This document shows, piece after piece, positions 1 through 12,834 of a stretch of 64,000 bases of DNA; position 1 is the first letter of the stretch; the number at the start of each line of letters is the position of its first letter. The DNA comes from Ophiosphaerella korrae. Taxonomy: Eukaryota > Ascomycota > Dothideomycetes > Pleosporales > Phaeosphaeriaceae. The DNA lies in NCBI GenBank assembly GCA_028456385.1, contig JALNQF010000203.1:1-64000 (forward strand), given 5' to 3'. Both the position numbers and the translations under genes were made by a program. The notes beneath the pieces were generated by a model, which worked only from the letters and a program-made list of their open reading frames with translations, searched no databases and had not been told where the DNA came from.

Positions 1-2098
1 TAAATACAATAGAATCCTAATAATAGTAGATAAACTTATAAAGTACTTATACTTTAGACTATATAAAGAGAAAAGTAGGATAGAAGTTACTATATACTAG
101 GTTCTAGGAACTATAATTAGCTAATACAGACTACTAGATAAAATTATTATAGATAGAGACGTAAGATTTATATTAAAACTATAGAGAACAATAATAGTAT
201 AATTAGGAATTAAATATACAATATTAATAGTATACTATCTATAGATAGATAGATAATTAGAACGTATAAATTAGATAGTAGAATAATACCTAAGATACTA
301 CCTTAATTATAACTAAAACAATTAGGTATAGTTACTACCTATAGTATAGTTAGTATATAATAGCGTAAAGAACATAGTAATAAGAGTATTACTCTTCTTT
401 ACAAACTATAGATTTAACCCTAACGTATACTAAATACTAAGAATTAAAATATCTTAGTTACTAAGAAGAGAAAACCTTGCTAATAGACTTAAGGATATAC
501 ACAACTAATTAAGATAATACGTAGTATTTCTATAAGACTATATAAAAAAATATTATAACAAGAAATATATAAAGGGACTCTAATTTAAAGAAAGAGAAAA
601 AGTATAGTTACTATAAAGAAATATTAAAAGTAAATAATTAAGCTTAAAACTAGACTATATTAAGATAGGACTATATAAAGTAGAAAAAGAAGTTATACTA
701 GTTATATTTAAAGTAAGACTACTAAGTAAAATAAGGATATATCTAATATTCTATATAGTACTACTAGAAAAAGTACTACAAAATATAGAACTACTAGTGT
801 ACAAAGTAGATATATATAGAGAATAAGAAGAATAAGAAGTTAAAGAAATCCTAGTATATTAGTTCTATAATAGTAAGAACTACTACTTAGTAAAATAGAT
901 AAGAATAAATAAAAAAGGATAACTATAAAAAGAAATATAGGAACTAGAGGATAACTTTAATTACCCTAAGAAACTAGAGGAGTTCTAAAATTAAAACCCT
1001 CTAGAACGCCTTATAGTAAGTTAAGAAAACTAACAATACTACTACTAGATAAAGAGGTAATAGGAATACCTAATATAATAGGAGCTAGAGTAGCCTCTAC
1101 TATATTATTTAAATCTAATTTAGCCTCTAAGGTATAAGACTATTTAGACAACTTAGCGTTATTATAAGCCTTTATCTTATAAAGACGCTTAATATAAGAA
1201 TAAAGCTCTACTAGCTTATAAAGAGTTAACTTATACTTAGCCTTAGCTATAGCGAGCTATAATAATAATTATACTTAAGCCTTATTAATAGCTTACCTTA
1301 TATAACTTAGTAGAAGGAAACTATATAGAAATTAAATACTTATACTCTATAAGTAAAACCTTAGAAGAAATATATTTATACTAAATATTAGTAAGGATAT
1401 ACTTATTATAGTACTTACTATTATTTAAAGATATAAGGTAGGAAAGACCTAATTTAGTATAATAATAACAAGAGAATATCTTAACTCTATTACAAATAAT
1501 ATAGGCTATAAGAAGAAGTTTATTACGCTAGGACTAGGATAGTATAGAAAGTAATAAAGAACTAAGAATTAATAAAGATATAGGATTAATAACTTTAGTA
1601 CTAGTATAGAGAAATAAGAGACTATATAGAAGAGGGAATAGTATTATAGTAGTAATAAGGAAAACTAAGATAGAACTAATTAGTCTACGCTTAGCTACTA
1701 ACAAAGTATAAGATAAGTAAGGTAATAACCTATAAGATAATAAGTTTAACTAGGAAGCTAACTATAATATAGATACGTAATAAATTTATAAATTTATAAT
1801 CTTAGTAAATACAAAGTTATAAAGCTATTATATAACAAATTTGTAAATTTATAATCTTAGTAAATACAAAGTAATAAAGTAGCTAAGATATTATTACTAT
1901 ATAATTAGTAGAGATACGTATTATTAGGATAGTATTAGCAATTTAATCTTTTAACTATAGAACGCTAATACAAGATAATTACAAAACATCTTCTATTAAT
2001 ATTAGTTATTATAGATTACCTATACAAACTTTACTATTAACTCTTAATCTACTAATACTCTAATAGCTACTAGTAGTTAACGCTAGAAGCCTATTATA
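1..2098 (+). mobile_element. Ty3/gypsy element IV, 3' part with 3' LTR (RIP-degraded)
   Basis: Plus-strand 3' half of a Ty3/gypsy retrotransposon cut by the window start. Read through stop codons, roughly the first 800 bases give an integrase core with recognisable stretches such as IIVDKLIKY, IIIDRDVRF and ERIN..VE.YLRYY, which match the usual DRLTKY, SDRD and ERINQ motifs. The region to about 1640 is the reverse complement of the same portion of elements I and II. A purine-rich tract (AGAAGAGGGAATAG) lies directly before the LTR at 1642, as expected of a polypurine tract. The element is inserted in element III at 2099. No frame is open; TpA is in great excess and CpA/TpG scarce, the RIP pattern. 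Confidence 0.8.
1642..2098 (+). repeat. 3' LTR of element IV (457 bp, family 2)
   Basis: It is the reverse complement of the 457-bp LTR at 19572-20028 and has the same length. It starts TATTATAG and ends CCTATTATA, which is TG...CA after RIP. It contains two copies of a segment reading AATTTATAATCTTAGTAAAT, about 60 bases apart. Confidence 0.8.
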
Positions 2099-2251
2099 GA
2101 ACTAATATACTAAGATTTCTTTAACTTCTTATTCTTCTTATTCTCTATATATATCTACTTTATATACTAGTAGTTTTACGTCTTATAGTACCTTTTCTAG
2201 TAGTACTACGTAGAATATTAGGTATATCCTTATTTTAATTAGTAGTCTTAA
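2099..2251 (-). mobile_element. Element III fragment (integrase region, left piece)
   Basis: It matches the integrase-encoding stretch of element I near 4125-4260 in the same orientation. It is separated from its continuation (2682-2897) by the solo LTR at 2252-2681. It is part of the oldest visible gypsy copy, into which the other elements inserted. Confidence 0.7.
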
Positions 2252-2681
2252 TATTACTAGCTTACTAGGGTCGACTTCCTAATAGCCTAGATAGGTGTTA
2301 GTAGATTATAAGGTAATAACAAAAGCTCGTGTTATAATCTACAATAGGCTATAAATAATAGAAGATGTTTTGCAACTATCTCTATATTGTCGCTTATAGT
2401 TAATAATTAAATTACTAATACTATCTTAATAATGCGCATCGCTACTAACTATATACTTATCCTAATCTATTAATCTATTACTACTAAGAATAATAGATTA
2501 TAGATTACCTTAATTTATAATCTATTAACGCTAAGAGTCTATAGATTATAGATTACTTTAGGTATCTTAATTATATATAGTTTCCTAATTAAGTTTGTAT
2601 TCTTTGTATTTATAAGAACTTAATCCTTTAGTTATAAGGCTAATTAGTTCTATCTATATTTCTCTTGTTACTGTCGTAATA
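2252..2681 (-). repeat. Solo LTR A (430 bp, family 1) with TSD CTTAA
   Basis: A family 1 LTR related to those at 2898, 9493, 12406 and 19000. Its ends are TATTACTAG and GTAATA (RIP-mutated TG...CA). Five-base direct repeats CTTAA flank it at 2247-2251 and 2682-2686. The sequence on both sides joins into a continuous match to the element I integrase region, so this is a true insertion that later recombined down to one LTR. Confidence 0.85.
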
Positions 2682-2897
2682 CTTAATTTAAATATAACTA
2701 GTATAACTTCTTTCTCTACTTTATATAGTCTTATCTTAATATAATCTAGTTTTAAGCTTAATTGTTTACTTTTAATATTTCTTTATAGTAACTATACTTT
2801 TTCCTCTTCTTTAAATTAGAGTCTCTTTGTATATTTCTTATTATAATATTTTATTATATAATTTTATAGAAACTCTACGTCTTGTTTTAATTAACTA
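2682..2897 (-). mobile_element. Element III fragment (integrase region, right piece)
   Basis: It continues the 2099-2251 fragment after the solo LTR and matches element I at about 4275-4495. It ends abruptly at LTR B (2898). Confidence 0.7.
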
Positions 2898-3327
2898 TGT
2901 TACTAGCTTACTAGGGTTAACTTCCTAGTAGCCTTTCTAGTATTAGTAGACTGCAAAGTAATAGTAAAGGTTTAGATAAGTAATCTATAATAACTATAAA
3001 TAATAGAAGATATCTTGTAACTATTTTGTATTAGCGTTCTATAGTTAGAAGATTAAATTACTAATACTATCTTAATAATACGCGTTGCTACTAACTATAT
3101 ACTTATCCTAATCTATTAATCTATTACTACTAAAGATAATAGATTATAGATTACCTTAATCTATAATCTATTAACGCTAAGAGTCTATAGATTATAGATT
3201 ACCCTAGGTATCTTAATTATATATAGTTTCCTAATTAAGTTTATATTCTTTATATTTATAAGAACTTAATCCTTTATTTATAGGGCTAATTAGTTCTATC
3301 TATATTTCTCTTGTTACTATTATAATA
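2898..3327 (-). repeat. LTR B, 3' LTR of element I (430 bp)
   Basis: It begins TGTTACTAGCTTACTAGGG and ends GTTACTATTATAATA. It contains short palindromes built on the word AATCTATAATCTATTA, which recur in all family 1 LTRs. Confidence 0.85.
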
Positions 3328-6300
3328 CTATCCCTTCTTCTAGGTAGGTCCTTGTTTACCTATCTTAGAGCTAAGGTTATTAACCTACTTTCTTTATTAA
3401 TTTCTAGTTCCTTATTACTCTCTATAGTTGCCTCTTCTATACGTTATTAATATCTTCTTACTAATTACGTATTACGTAATAGTGTTAAAATATTTCTTTA
3501 TTCTTATTATACTTCTTCTAAGTTAAATTCTAAGTACTCTCCTTATATAGTTTCTATAAATAATAGTAGAGCTTATAAAGTATATATCTATATAAACGTT
3601 TATAGTTCTTATAACGTGTCTAGTATCTTTCTTATAGAGTATATATTTATTATACTTATTCTTGTATCTAGGCTTAATAATAATAGGGAGAGCTGTTAAC
3701 TAGGCTTAAGAGAAATTACTATCTTAAATTGTAGAGGCTAAAGCTAAGCGTAAGTAGATCTAGGAGCTTACGTAGAGTAAGCTAGTAAAAAATTAAGCTT
3801 ATCTCTCTTGTCTTTATAAGATAAAGGCGCTAAATAATAAGAAATTAGCTATATAGTTAGTAGCTCTAGAAGCTAAGCTAGACTTAGATAAGGTATTTAG
3901 TGTTACTATAGTAGGTCCTACGTTAGGCGCTCCTATTACCTCTCTATCTAGCGATAGTAATATTAGTTCTCTTAGTTTGCTGCTAGGCGTTCTAGAGGGT
4001 TTTAACTTTAGAAGTCCTCTAGTTTCTTAAAGTAGTTAAGATTGTCCTCTAGTTCCTATATTTCTTCTTATAGTTATCCTTTTTTGTCTATACCTATTTA
4101 TTTTACTAGATAGTAGTTCCTACTATTATAGAACTAATATACTAGGATTTCTTTAACTTCTTATTCTTCTTATTCTCTATACGTGTTTACTTTATATACT
4201 AGTAGTTCTACGTTTTATAGTGCTATCTTAAGTAGTACTATATAAAAGGTTAGGTATATCCTTATTTTATTTAGTAGCTTTAGTTTAAATATAACTAGTG
4301 TAACTTCTTTCTTAATTTTGTATAGTCCTATCTTAACATAGTCTAATTTTAAGCTTAGTCTCTTACTCTTAATATTTTTTTATACTAACTATACTTTTTC
4401 TCTTTTTCTAAATTAGGGTCCCTCTTTATATTTCTTATTATAGTATTTTACTATTTAATTATATAGGAATTCTATATCTTATCTTAATTACTCGTGTATA
4501 TCTTTAAGTCTATTAGTAAAGTTTTCTCCTCTTAGAGACTAAGATATCTCTAGTCTTAGTATTCTATATACACTAGGGTTAAATCTATAGTTTATAAAGA
4601 AAAGTAATACTCCTATTATCTTATTCTTTGCGCTATTGTATGCTAACTATACTATAGGTAGTAACTGTACCTAGTTATTCTAGTTATAATTAAGGTAGTA
4701 TCTTAAGTATTATTCTACTATCTAATTTATACATTCTAATTATCTATCTATCTATAAGTAGTATACTATTAATATTATATATTTAATTCCTAATTATACT
4801 GTTATTGTTCCCTATAGTTTTAATATAAATCTTACGTCTCTATTTATTATAATCTTGTCTAGTAGTCTATATTAGCTAATTATAGTTCCTAGAACCTAGT
4901 ATACTATAACTTCTATTCTACTTTTCTCTTTATATAGTCTAAAATATAAGTACTTTATAAGTTTGTCTACTATTATTAGGATTCTATTATACTTAACTCC
5001 TAATATTAGGTTTTTTAACTTAGGTAGTTTTGTAATAAAATCTATTATAATAACTCTTTATAGTTATTCTAGTACTTCTACTAGTTATAACTTTCTATAT
5101 AGTATATACCTACTATACTTATTCTTTTAGTATTCTATATAATCTTATAGTACTTCTATTACTAGTTATCTTACTCTTAGGATATAGTAATCTCTTAGCA
5201 GTCTATCTAGTATTTTGTTAATTCCTTAATATCTATATACTAGTAGTTTATAGAACTATTGTATAAATTCTCTTTATATTCTTCTTAGAATATATATTCT
5301 TCTATAGGCTTTTACAAGACTTTCTTTAATTTTAAGTTTCTTTATCTCTTTAGGGGCTTTTCTTGTTTCTTCTTAAATCTATTTATCTAGCTTACTACTC
5401 TTTCTTTTAAGTGTTGCGGCTATTTTAGTTATATTTAGGACTAAATATCCTTCTTTGTTTTTAACTAGAACTATACTAGTAACGCTTACTTCTTTCTATA
5501 AGTCTAGTCTTCTACTAAGAGCGTTTATAAATTAGTTATCTTTCTTTTTTATATATATAATTTCTATATTAAATATTAATAGGAATTCCTACTATCTTGT
5601 ATATTATTATATTAGTTCTTTGTTTAGTATAAATCTTATAAGATTCCTATAGTCTATATAGACCTTTGTTTAGTATTTTACTCCTTATAGGTATACTCTC
5701 TATTGTTTAAATACTTTATAGATTGCTAGTATCTCTTTATTATAAATTAGATAGTTAAGCTCTACTAGCTTTATTTTCTTAGAGAAGTATTTAACTAAAT
5801 ACTCTTTCTTAGTCTTTAGGTCTTCTTGTATTAGTGCTATTCTATAGACTAAATTAGATGCGTCTATTTTTACTATTACTAGTAGGTCTAGGTTGTATAT
5901 TCTAATAACTAGGTTTTCTATAAACTTCTTTTTAATCTTCTTAAATACTTTATTATATTCCTTTATCTATTTAAATAGTGTATCCTTTTTTATAAGCTTT
6001 GTTATTAGTTCTATATCTTTAAACTATCTTACTATTAACTTTTTGTAAAAGTTAGCTAAGCTATAAAATTATTATACTTCCTTTAGGTTCTTTAGTATTA
6101 GCTATTTGTTAATTAATCTAATTTTTTCTAGATTAATCTTGATTTTTCCTAGTTCGATAATAAATCTAAGGAAGTCTATTTCTTTTATATAGAATTTATA
6201 TTTTCTTATTTTAAAGAATAGTTTACTTTCTCTTAGTTTTTCTAGTACTTTATATATATGCTGCACGTGTTCTTCTTCTATTTCTAAGAATATAAGGATA

Positions 6301-9300
6301 TTATCTAGGTATATAAATATAAATATCTCTAAGTACTCTCTTAGTACTATATTTATTCTTTCCTAGAAGGCTACTAGTGCGTTTATTAAGCTAAAAGGTA
6401 TAACTAGGTATTTATATAGTCTATATTGTGTTCTAAACGCTATTTTCTATTTATTACTTTTCTTAATTCTAATCTAGTAGTAGGCGTTCTAGATATCTAG
6501 TTTTGTAAAGATTCTTGCTTTCTATAGTCTATCTTGTATTACGTCTATTTATAGTAAGGGATATTAGTTCTTACTTATAATTACGTTAGTTTTTCTAAAG
6601 TCTACGTAAGGTCTTTTATTACTTATTCTCTTTTTATCTATAAATATAAGTCTATATACTACTAAGGACTTAGATTCTTATATCTATCTTTTCTTTAGTG
6701 CGTTTTTAATAAACGTTTATTTAATCTTAGATTCTTTTTCTATTTTTCTATAAACTAGGCTCTATCCTACGTCTTTATCTTCTTTTAGATCTATCGCTAA
6801 ATCTTATAGTTAATATTCTAAGAAGTAATCTTTAGGTTCTATAAGCTATTTTTCCTATTTCTTATATTCTTCTAGGAATTCTCCTTTATATATAGCTATG
6901 TTAGCTTTTAATATTTCTTTCTTAAAGTAGCTAATTTTCTTTATTCTCTAATTAATTCTTAGGTTAGTTATTTATAACTATAGTATTTCTAGTATTATAT
7001 CTTATTTATTATTAATTGTTGTTATATCTATAACTATATTCTTAATTGTTATCTCTTCTAGTTCTAGCGTAGAGGGTGTTGTCTTAAACCTTATAAGTTC
7101 CTAGAATAGTTTTCCTTTAATTATACTTAGTTGTTAAGAGTACTTCTTTATAGTATAGGTTATTCCTTAGTTTTCTACAAACTTCTTTAATATAAAGTTC
7201 TTTATAGCTCTACTATTAATTATTAATTATACTTTCCTTCTTTAATAAGTACTTATCTTTATAATATATAGGCCTCTTATACTTTCTAGTCTTTTTTACT
7301 TTAGTATTTTTATAAATTATCTATCTTCCTAAAGCTATAGCCTTATTTTAAGTTTATATTCTTTATATTTTAGATATTTATTATACTTGTATTTATACTA
7401 TAGTCTTCTTTAGACGTATTTCTTAGGTAGTTTTAGTCTAGGCCTTATTGCTACGTAACCTTCTTCTAGTATTATTTCCTATCCTTAGATATCTTCTACT
7501 AGAATTACTCTTATATAGTTGTAGCCTCTTCTTCTTATAAGCTATACTTTATTATTTACTTTAGGGTTTCTATATATTATATAATTCTTCTCTAGGTATA
7601 ATATCTATAATACTTTAAAATATACTAGGTGCTTAGAATCTATTATTTTGTTATCTCCTTCCTAGTAACTATCTATTCTAGGTCTTGTATTTGTTAGGAC
7701 GTAGTATACTATTAGTACTTGTAGTATATAGGCTTTGTTAATCTATCGCGTTTTTCTTATAAGGAACTACTATTCTCTTTATATAAGTATTCTTCTTACT
7801 ATAACTATATATTACTTTATTTATTCTTAAAATAGTATAAACTTTATTTCTTTAGGATTATATTCTTTCTAGTCTTTATACACTTCCTCTATACTTATAA
7901 CTAGTAAGTATTTCTAAATAAATTTCTATTCTTTGTTTTATTCCTCTATATCTATTATTATATAGCTATTATAGCTATATATATCTAGCTAGGCGTACTT
8001 TATACCTCTTATACTAACCTATCTTTTACTTTCTTATAGTTTTTTAGAGGAAGCTATAGTAGTCTCTTTATCTAGTACTAGTCCTTTAGCCTAGATTAAT
8101 AGGGTCTAGGGTTCTTCTCTTTCTAAGTCTTCTATTAGTAGGTCTATTATATACGCTATTTCTTCTAGCTATACTTTTATTCTTTCTTTTATTACTACTA
8201 CTCTATTCTTTTATAAGAACTATCTTACTCTCTATTTACTAGAAAGATATATATAGTAGTTATCTTTATAATAAAAAGTCTAATAGAGTATTATATATTA
8301 TATTTCTTTACTTTTAGCTACTTTTTCTTAAGGTTTAGCTTATACTTATAGTATTTCTTTCTTTTTCTCTATTATCTTTAACTAAGTTTCCTTATCTTTT
8401 TTATAGTTTTTACTTTTATAGTCTTTTATATAGTGTCCTAGTTTCCTATATTTATAATATACTATATCCTTTTTCTTCTTTAATTAGTAGTCTTTCGCGT
8501 AGTAGCCTTTCTTACTATAGTTAAAATACGTAAAGTCTTTATTCTTTTTTCTCCTTCTATCCTTGTTTACGTTAAGGATTGTAGGGTCTCTAGTGTCCTA
8601 GTTTCTAGTTTAGCTCCTATACTTATTCTTTTTCTATTCTCGAAGGTTATTATTAATTTAGATTACCTATTATTTTAAGGCTTCTAGTATCCTAGGTTTC
8701 TCTATATATATTATTTTGTATTAAATTTTTACGTTTAGCTTTTGTTTAAATCGCGATATAAAGGCTAATTTGTTCTATTCTATATTTTAGCTTAGTTATT
8801 TAAATTATAATACGTATTCTAGAATACTTATATTCTATATAAGCCTTTTAAGTTTCTCTTTAGCTTGTTAGGTAATATCTATATCCCTAAATACTACTCT
8901 TATTTGTTTAGTAAAGTATTTATAGCTTCTAAAAATAGCTCTAGTTTTATCTTTTTAGGTTATTAGAGAATACGTTGTGTAATCTATCTAGTAAGGCTCG
9001 TACTATCTTATTACGTCTTCTTTAAGGTGTAGTCTAATATATATTACTTTTTTTTCTTCTATATTAAAGTATAGTACTTATATATCTATCTAGAGTTATA
9101 CTAATACTATAAAGAGTCTTAATTTCTCTCTTATTCTATTAAACTTTTTAAGAATAGGTATCTTAAGTAGTTTCTTTATTACACTTATTTCTAGTTATTA
9201 GGTAATTAGCTCTATCTAGTTCTATCCTTTAATAATAGCTTTAATTTATACTTTGTTCTATTTTAAGTAGTCTTGTAGTTTTTTATTCTACGTTTCTAGT

Positions 9301-9492
9301 ACTTTAATTACTATCTTTATATCTTCCTTATTATTAATTAGTTTGTTTATACAATCCTTAATTATTTCCTATATAGTACTATCTAACTTATAACTACTCT
9401 TAGGGGCTTTACTTATTAAACTTTCTACTATTGTATTAGCTAGACTATACGCTACTTACGCTTTACTTCTCGCAATAACTAAATTAGTAAGG

Positions 9493-9921
9493 TATTACTA
9501 GCTTACTAGGGTTAACTTCCTAATAGCCTAGGTAGTATTAGTAGATTATAAGGTAATAACAAAAGCTTATGTTATAATCTATAATAAGCTGTAAATAATA
9601 GAAGATGTTTTACAACTATCTTTATATTATTACTTGTAGTTAATAATTAAATTACTAATACTATCTTAATAATGCGCGTCGCTACTAACTATATACTTGT
9701 CCTAATCTATTAATCTATTACTACTAAGAATAATAGATCGTAGATTACTTTAATCTATAATCTATTAACGCTAAAAGTCTATAGATTATAGATTACCCTA
9801 GGTGTCCTAATTATATATAGTTTTCTAATCGAGTTCGTATTCTTTGTGTTCGTAAGAACTTAATCCTTTAGTTATAGGGCTAATTAGTTCTATCTATATT
9901 TCTCTTGTTACTATTATAACA
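9493..9921 (-). repeat. LTR C, 5' LTR of element I (429 bp)
   Basis: It begins TATTACTAGCTTACTAGGG and ends TATAACA. On its left it meets the internal sequence ending AACTAAATTAGTAAGG, the same junction seen at LTR E of element II. Confidence 0.85.
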
Positions 9922-12405
9922 AGTTCTATTATTTTAGACTATCTTACTATTAGTTTTCTATAAAAGTTTACTAATCTATAGAATTATTATACTTCTTGTA
10001 AGTTCTTTAGTATTAGCTATTCTTAGATTATTTTAATCTTGTTTAGATCTATTTAAATTTTTCCTAGTTTAATAATAAATCCTAGGAAGTCTATTTCTTT
10101 TATATAAAATTTGTATTTTCTTATTTTAAGAAATATTTTACTTTCTACTAATCTTTTTAGCACTTTATATATATACTATATATATTCTTCTTTTATTTCT
10201 AAGAATATAAAGATATTGTCTAGGTATATAAATATAAATACGTCTAAGTATTCTCTTAGGACTATATTTATCCTTTCTTAAAATACTACTAGTATATTTA
10301 TTAATCTAAAGGGTATAACTATGTATTTAAATAGTCTATATTGTATTCTAAATACTATTTTCTATTTATTACCTTCTTTAATTCTAATCTAGTAGTAGGT
10401 ATTTTAGATATCTAGTTTAGTAAAGATTTGTACTTTCTTTAGCCTATCTTGTATCTTGTCTATACGTAGTAAAGGGTATTAGTTCTTATCTATTATTGCG
10501 TTAGTTTTTCTAAAATCTACGCAAGGTCTTTTTTCTTTTATTTCTTTTTTATCTATAAATATAAGTCTATAAGTTACTAAAGATTTAGATTCTTGTATCT
10601 ATCTTTTCTTTATTACCTTTTATATAAATACGCGTTTAATCTTTAATTCTTCTTTAGTTTTTTAATAGACTAAGCTCTATCTTATATTTTTTCTTTCTTC
10701 TAGGTCTATTACTAAGTCCTATATTTAATAGTCTAGAAAGTAGTTATTAGGTTCTATAAGTTATTTTTCCTATTTCTTGTATTTTTCTAGGAATTTTCCT
10801 TTATATGTAACTATGTTAGCTTTTAATATTTCTTTCTTAGGGTAGCTAATTCTCTCTATTCTCTAATTAATTCTTAGGTTAGTTATCTATAACTATAGTA
10901 TTCCTAGTATTATATCTTATTTATTATTAATTGTTATTATATCTATAACTATATTCTTAATTTCTAATCCTTCTAGCTTTAGCGTAGAAGGTATTGTTTT
11001 AAACCTTATAGGTTCCTAGAATAGTTTTTCTTTAATTATACTTAGTTATCGAGGATACTTCTTTATAGTGTAGGTTATTCCTTAGCTTTCTATAAACTTC
11101 TTAGATATAAAGTTTCTTGTAGCTCTACTATTAATTATTATTTATACTTTCTTTCTTTAGTATATACCTGTTTTTATAATATGTAGACCTCCTATACCTT
11201 CTAGCTTTTTTTACTTAGGTCTTTCTTTAAATTACCTATTCTTCTAAGGCTATTATCTTGTTTTTCGTGTTTTAGATATTTGTTGTAGGTACATTTATAC
11301 TATAGTTTCCCTTAGATATATTCTTTAGATAGTTTAGGGCCTAGTCTAATTACTATGTATTCTTTGTTAGGTATTTTAATTATTTCCTAACCTTAGATAT
11401 CTTTTCTTTTTATTCTTAGTTGTTTTTAACTATATTTCTTTCTTTAAGTCTTTACTTTTATAGTCTTTTACGTCGTATCCTAGTTTCTTGTATTTATAAT
11501 ATATTATATTCTTTTTCTATTTTAACTAGTAATCTTTTACGTAGTAGCCTTTCTTACTATAGCTAAAGTACGTAAAGTCTTTATTCTTTTTAAATTTCTT
11601 GTCTTTATTAGCGTTAAGGATTATAAGGTCTCTAGTGTCTTAATTTCTAGGTTATCCTCTATATTTATTTTTCTTCTATTCTTAAAGGTTATTATCTATC
11701 TATATTACCTATTATTTTAGAGCTTCTAGTATTCTTAGTTTTTCTATATAAATTATCTCGTATTAGATTTTTAAGTTTAATCCTTATTTAAATTATAATA
11801 TTAGTAATACTTTATTCTATTCTATATTCTATAATAGTTATTTAAACTAAGATATATATTTAAGAACACTCTTGTATTATATAAGCCTTTTAAGTTTCTC
11901 TTTAGCTTATTAGGTAATATCTATATTACTAAATACTACTTTTATTTATTTAGTAAAGTATTTATAACTTCTAAAGATAGCTCTAGTTTTATCTTTTTAT
12001 ATTCTTAGTACGTGTATTATATAATCTATTTAGTAGGATTTAAACTATTATATTATATCTTCTTTAAGGTGTATTCTAATATATATTACCTTTTTATCTT
12101 CTCTATTAAAGTATAGTACTTATATATTAATCTATAGTTATACTACTACTATAAAGGGTTTTAATTTTTCTCTTATTCTATTAAATTTCTTAAGTATAGG
12201 TATCTTAGGTAGCTTCTTTATTATACTTATTTCTAGTCTTTAGGTAATTTATTCTATCTAGTTCTATCCTACTATAATAGCTTTAATTTAAGTTTTGTTT
12301 TACTTAACGTAATCTTATAGTTCTTAGTTCTACGTTTCTAGAGTATTAATTATTAATTGTATATCCTCTTTCTTAGTAATTAGGTTGTTTAAGCGTATCT
12401 TAACT
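9922..12405 (-). mobile_element. Element III fragment (gag to RT)
   Basis: A diverged relative of elements I and II in the same orientation. The minus strand reads gag (about 12400-11500), protease and RT (about 10950-9930), with the catalytic box reading YLDN at 10215-10226. Its left end starts at the position equivalent to about 6007 of element I, while the flank left of element I stops at about 4495. About 1.5 kb (RNase H and part of integrase) is therefore missing. The right end is interrupted by element II at TAACT. Confidence 0.78.
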
Positions 12406-12834
12406 TGTTACTAGCTTACTAGGGTCGACTTCCTAATAGCCTTCTAGTATTAGTAGATTACAAGGTAATAGTAAGGGTTTGTATAGGTAATCTACAATAA
12501 CTATAAATAATAGAAGATATCTTGCGACTATCTTGTACTAGCGTTCTATAGTTAAGGGATTAAATTACTAATACTATCTTAATAATGCGCGTCGCTACTA
12601 ACTATATACTTATCCTAATCTATTAATCTATTACTACTAAGAATAATAGATTGTAGATTACCTTAATCTATAATCTATTAACGCTAAGAGTTTATAGATT
12701 ATAGATTACCCTAGGTATCCTAATTATATATAGTTTCCTAATTAAGTTCGTATTCTTTGTATTTATAAGAACTTAATCCTCTAGTTATAAGGCTAATTAG
12801 TTCTATCTATATTTCTCTTGTTACTATCGTAACA
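12406..12834 (-). repeat. LTR D, 3' LTR of element II (429 bp)
   Basis: It begins TGTTACTAGCTTACTAGGG and ends ATCGTAACA, with the canonical TG...CA ends unmutated. It is followed at 12835 by the polypurine tract. Confidence 0.88.

Larger units (their letters stand above)
2898..9921 (-). mobile_element. Full-length Ty3/gypsy element I (RIP-degraded)
   Basis: A minus-strand LTR retrotransposon with 3' LTR 2898-3327, internal region 3328-9492 (6165 bp) and 5' LTR 9493-9921. The order on the minus strand is gag with zinc knuckles (about 9480-8430), protease, RT (about 6950-5990), RNase H and integrase (about 5200-4150). The polypurine tract AGAAGAAGGGATAG lies against the 3' LTR at 3328-3341. 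The RT core reads YLDN at 6300-6311 instead of YxDD. No frame is open and no TGG-type primer binding site follows the 5' LTR. The five-base flanks AACTA (left) and AGTTC (right) do not match. Confidence 0.88.
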
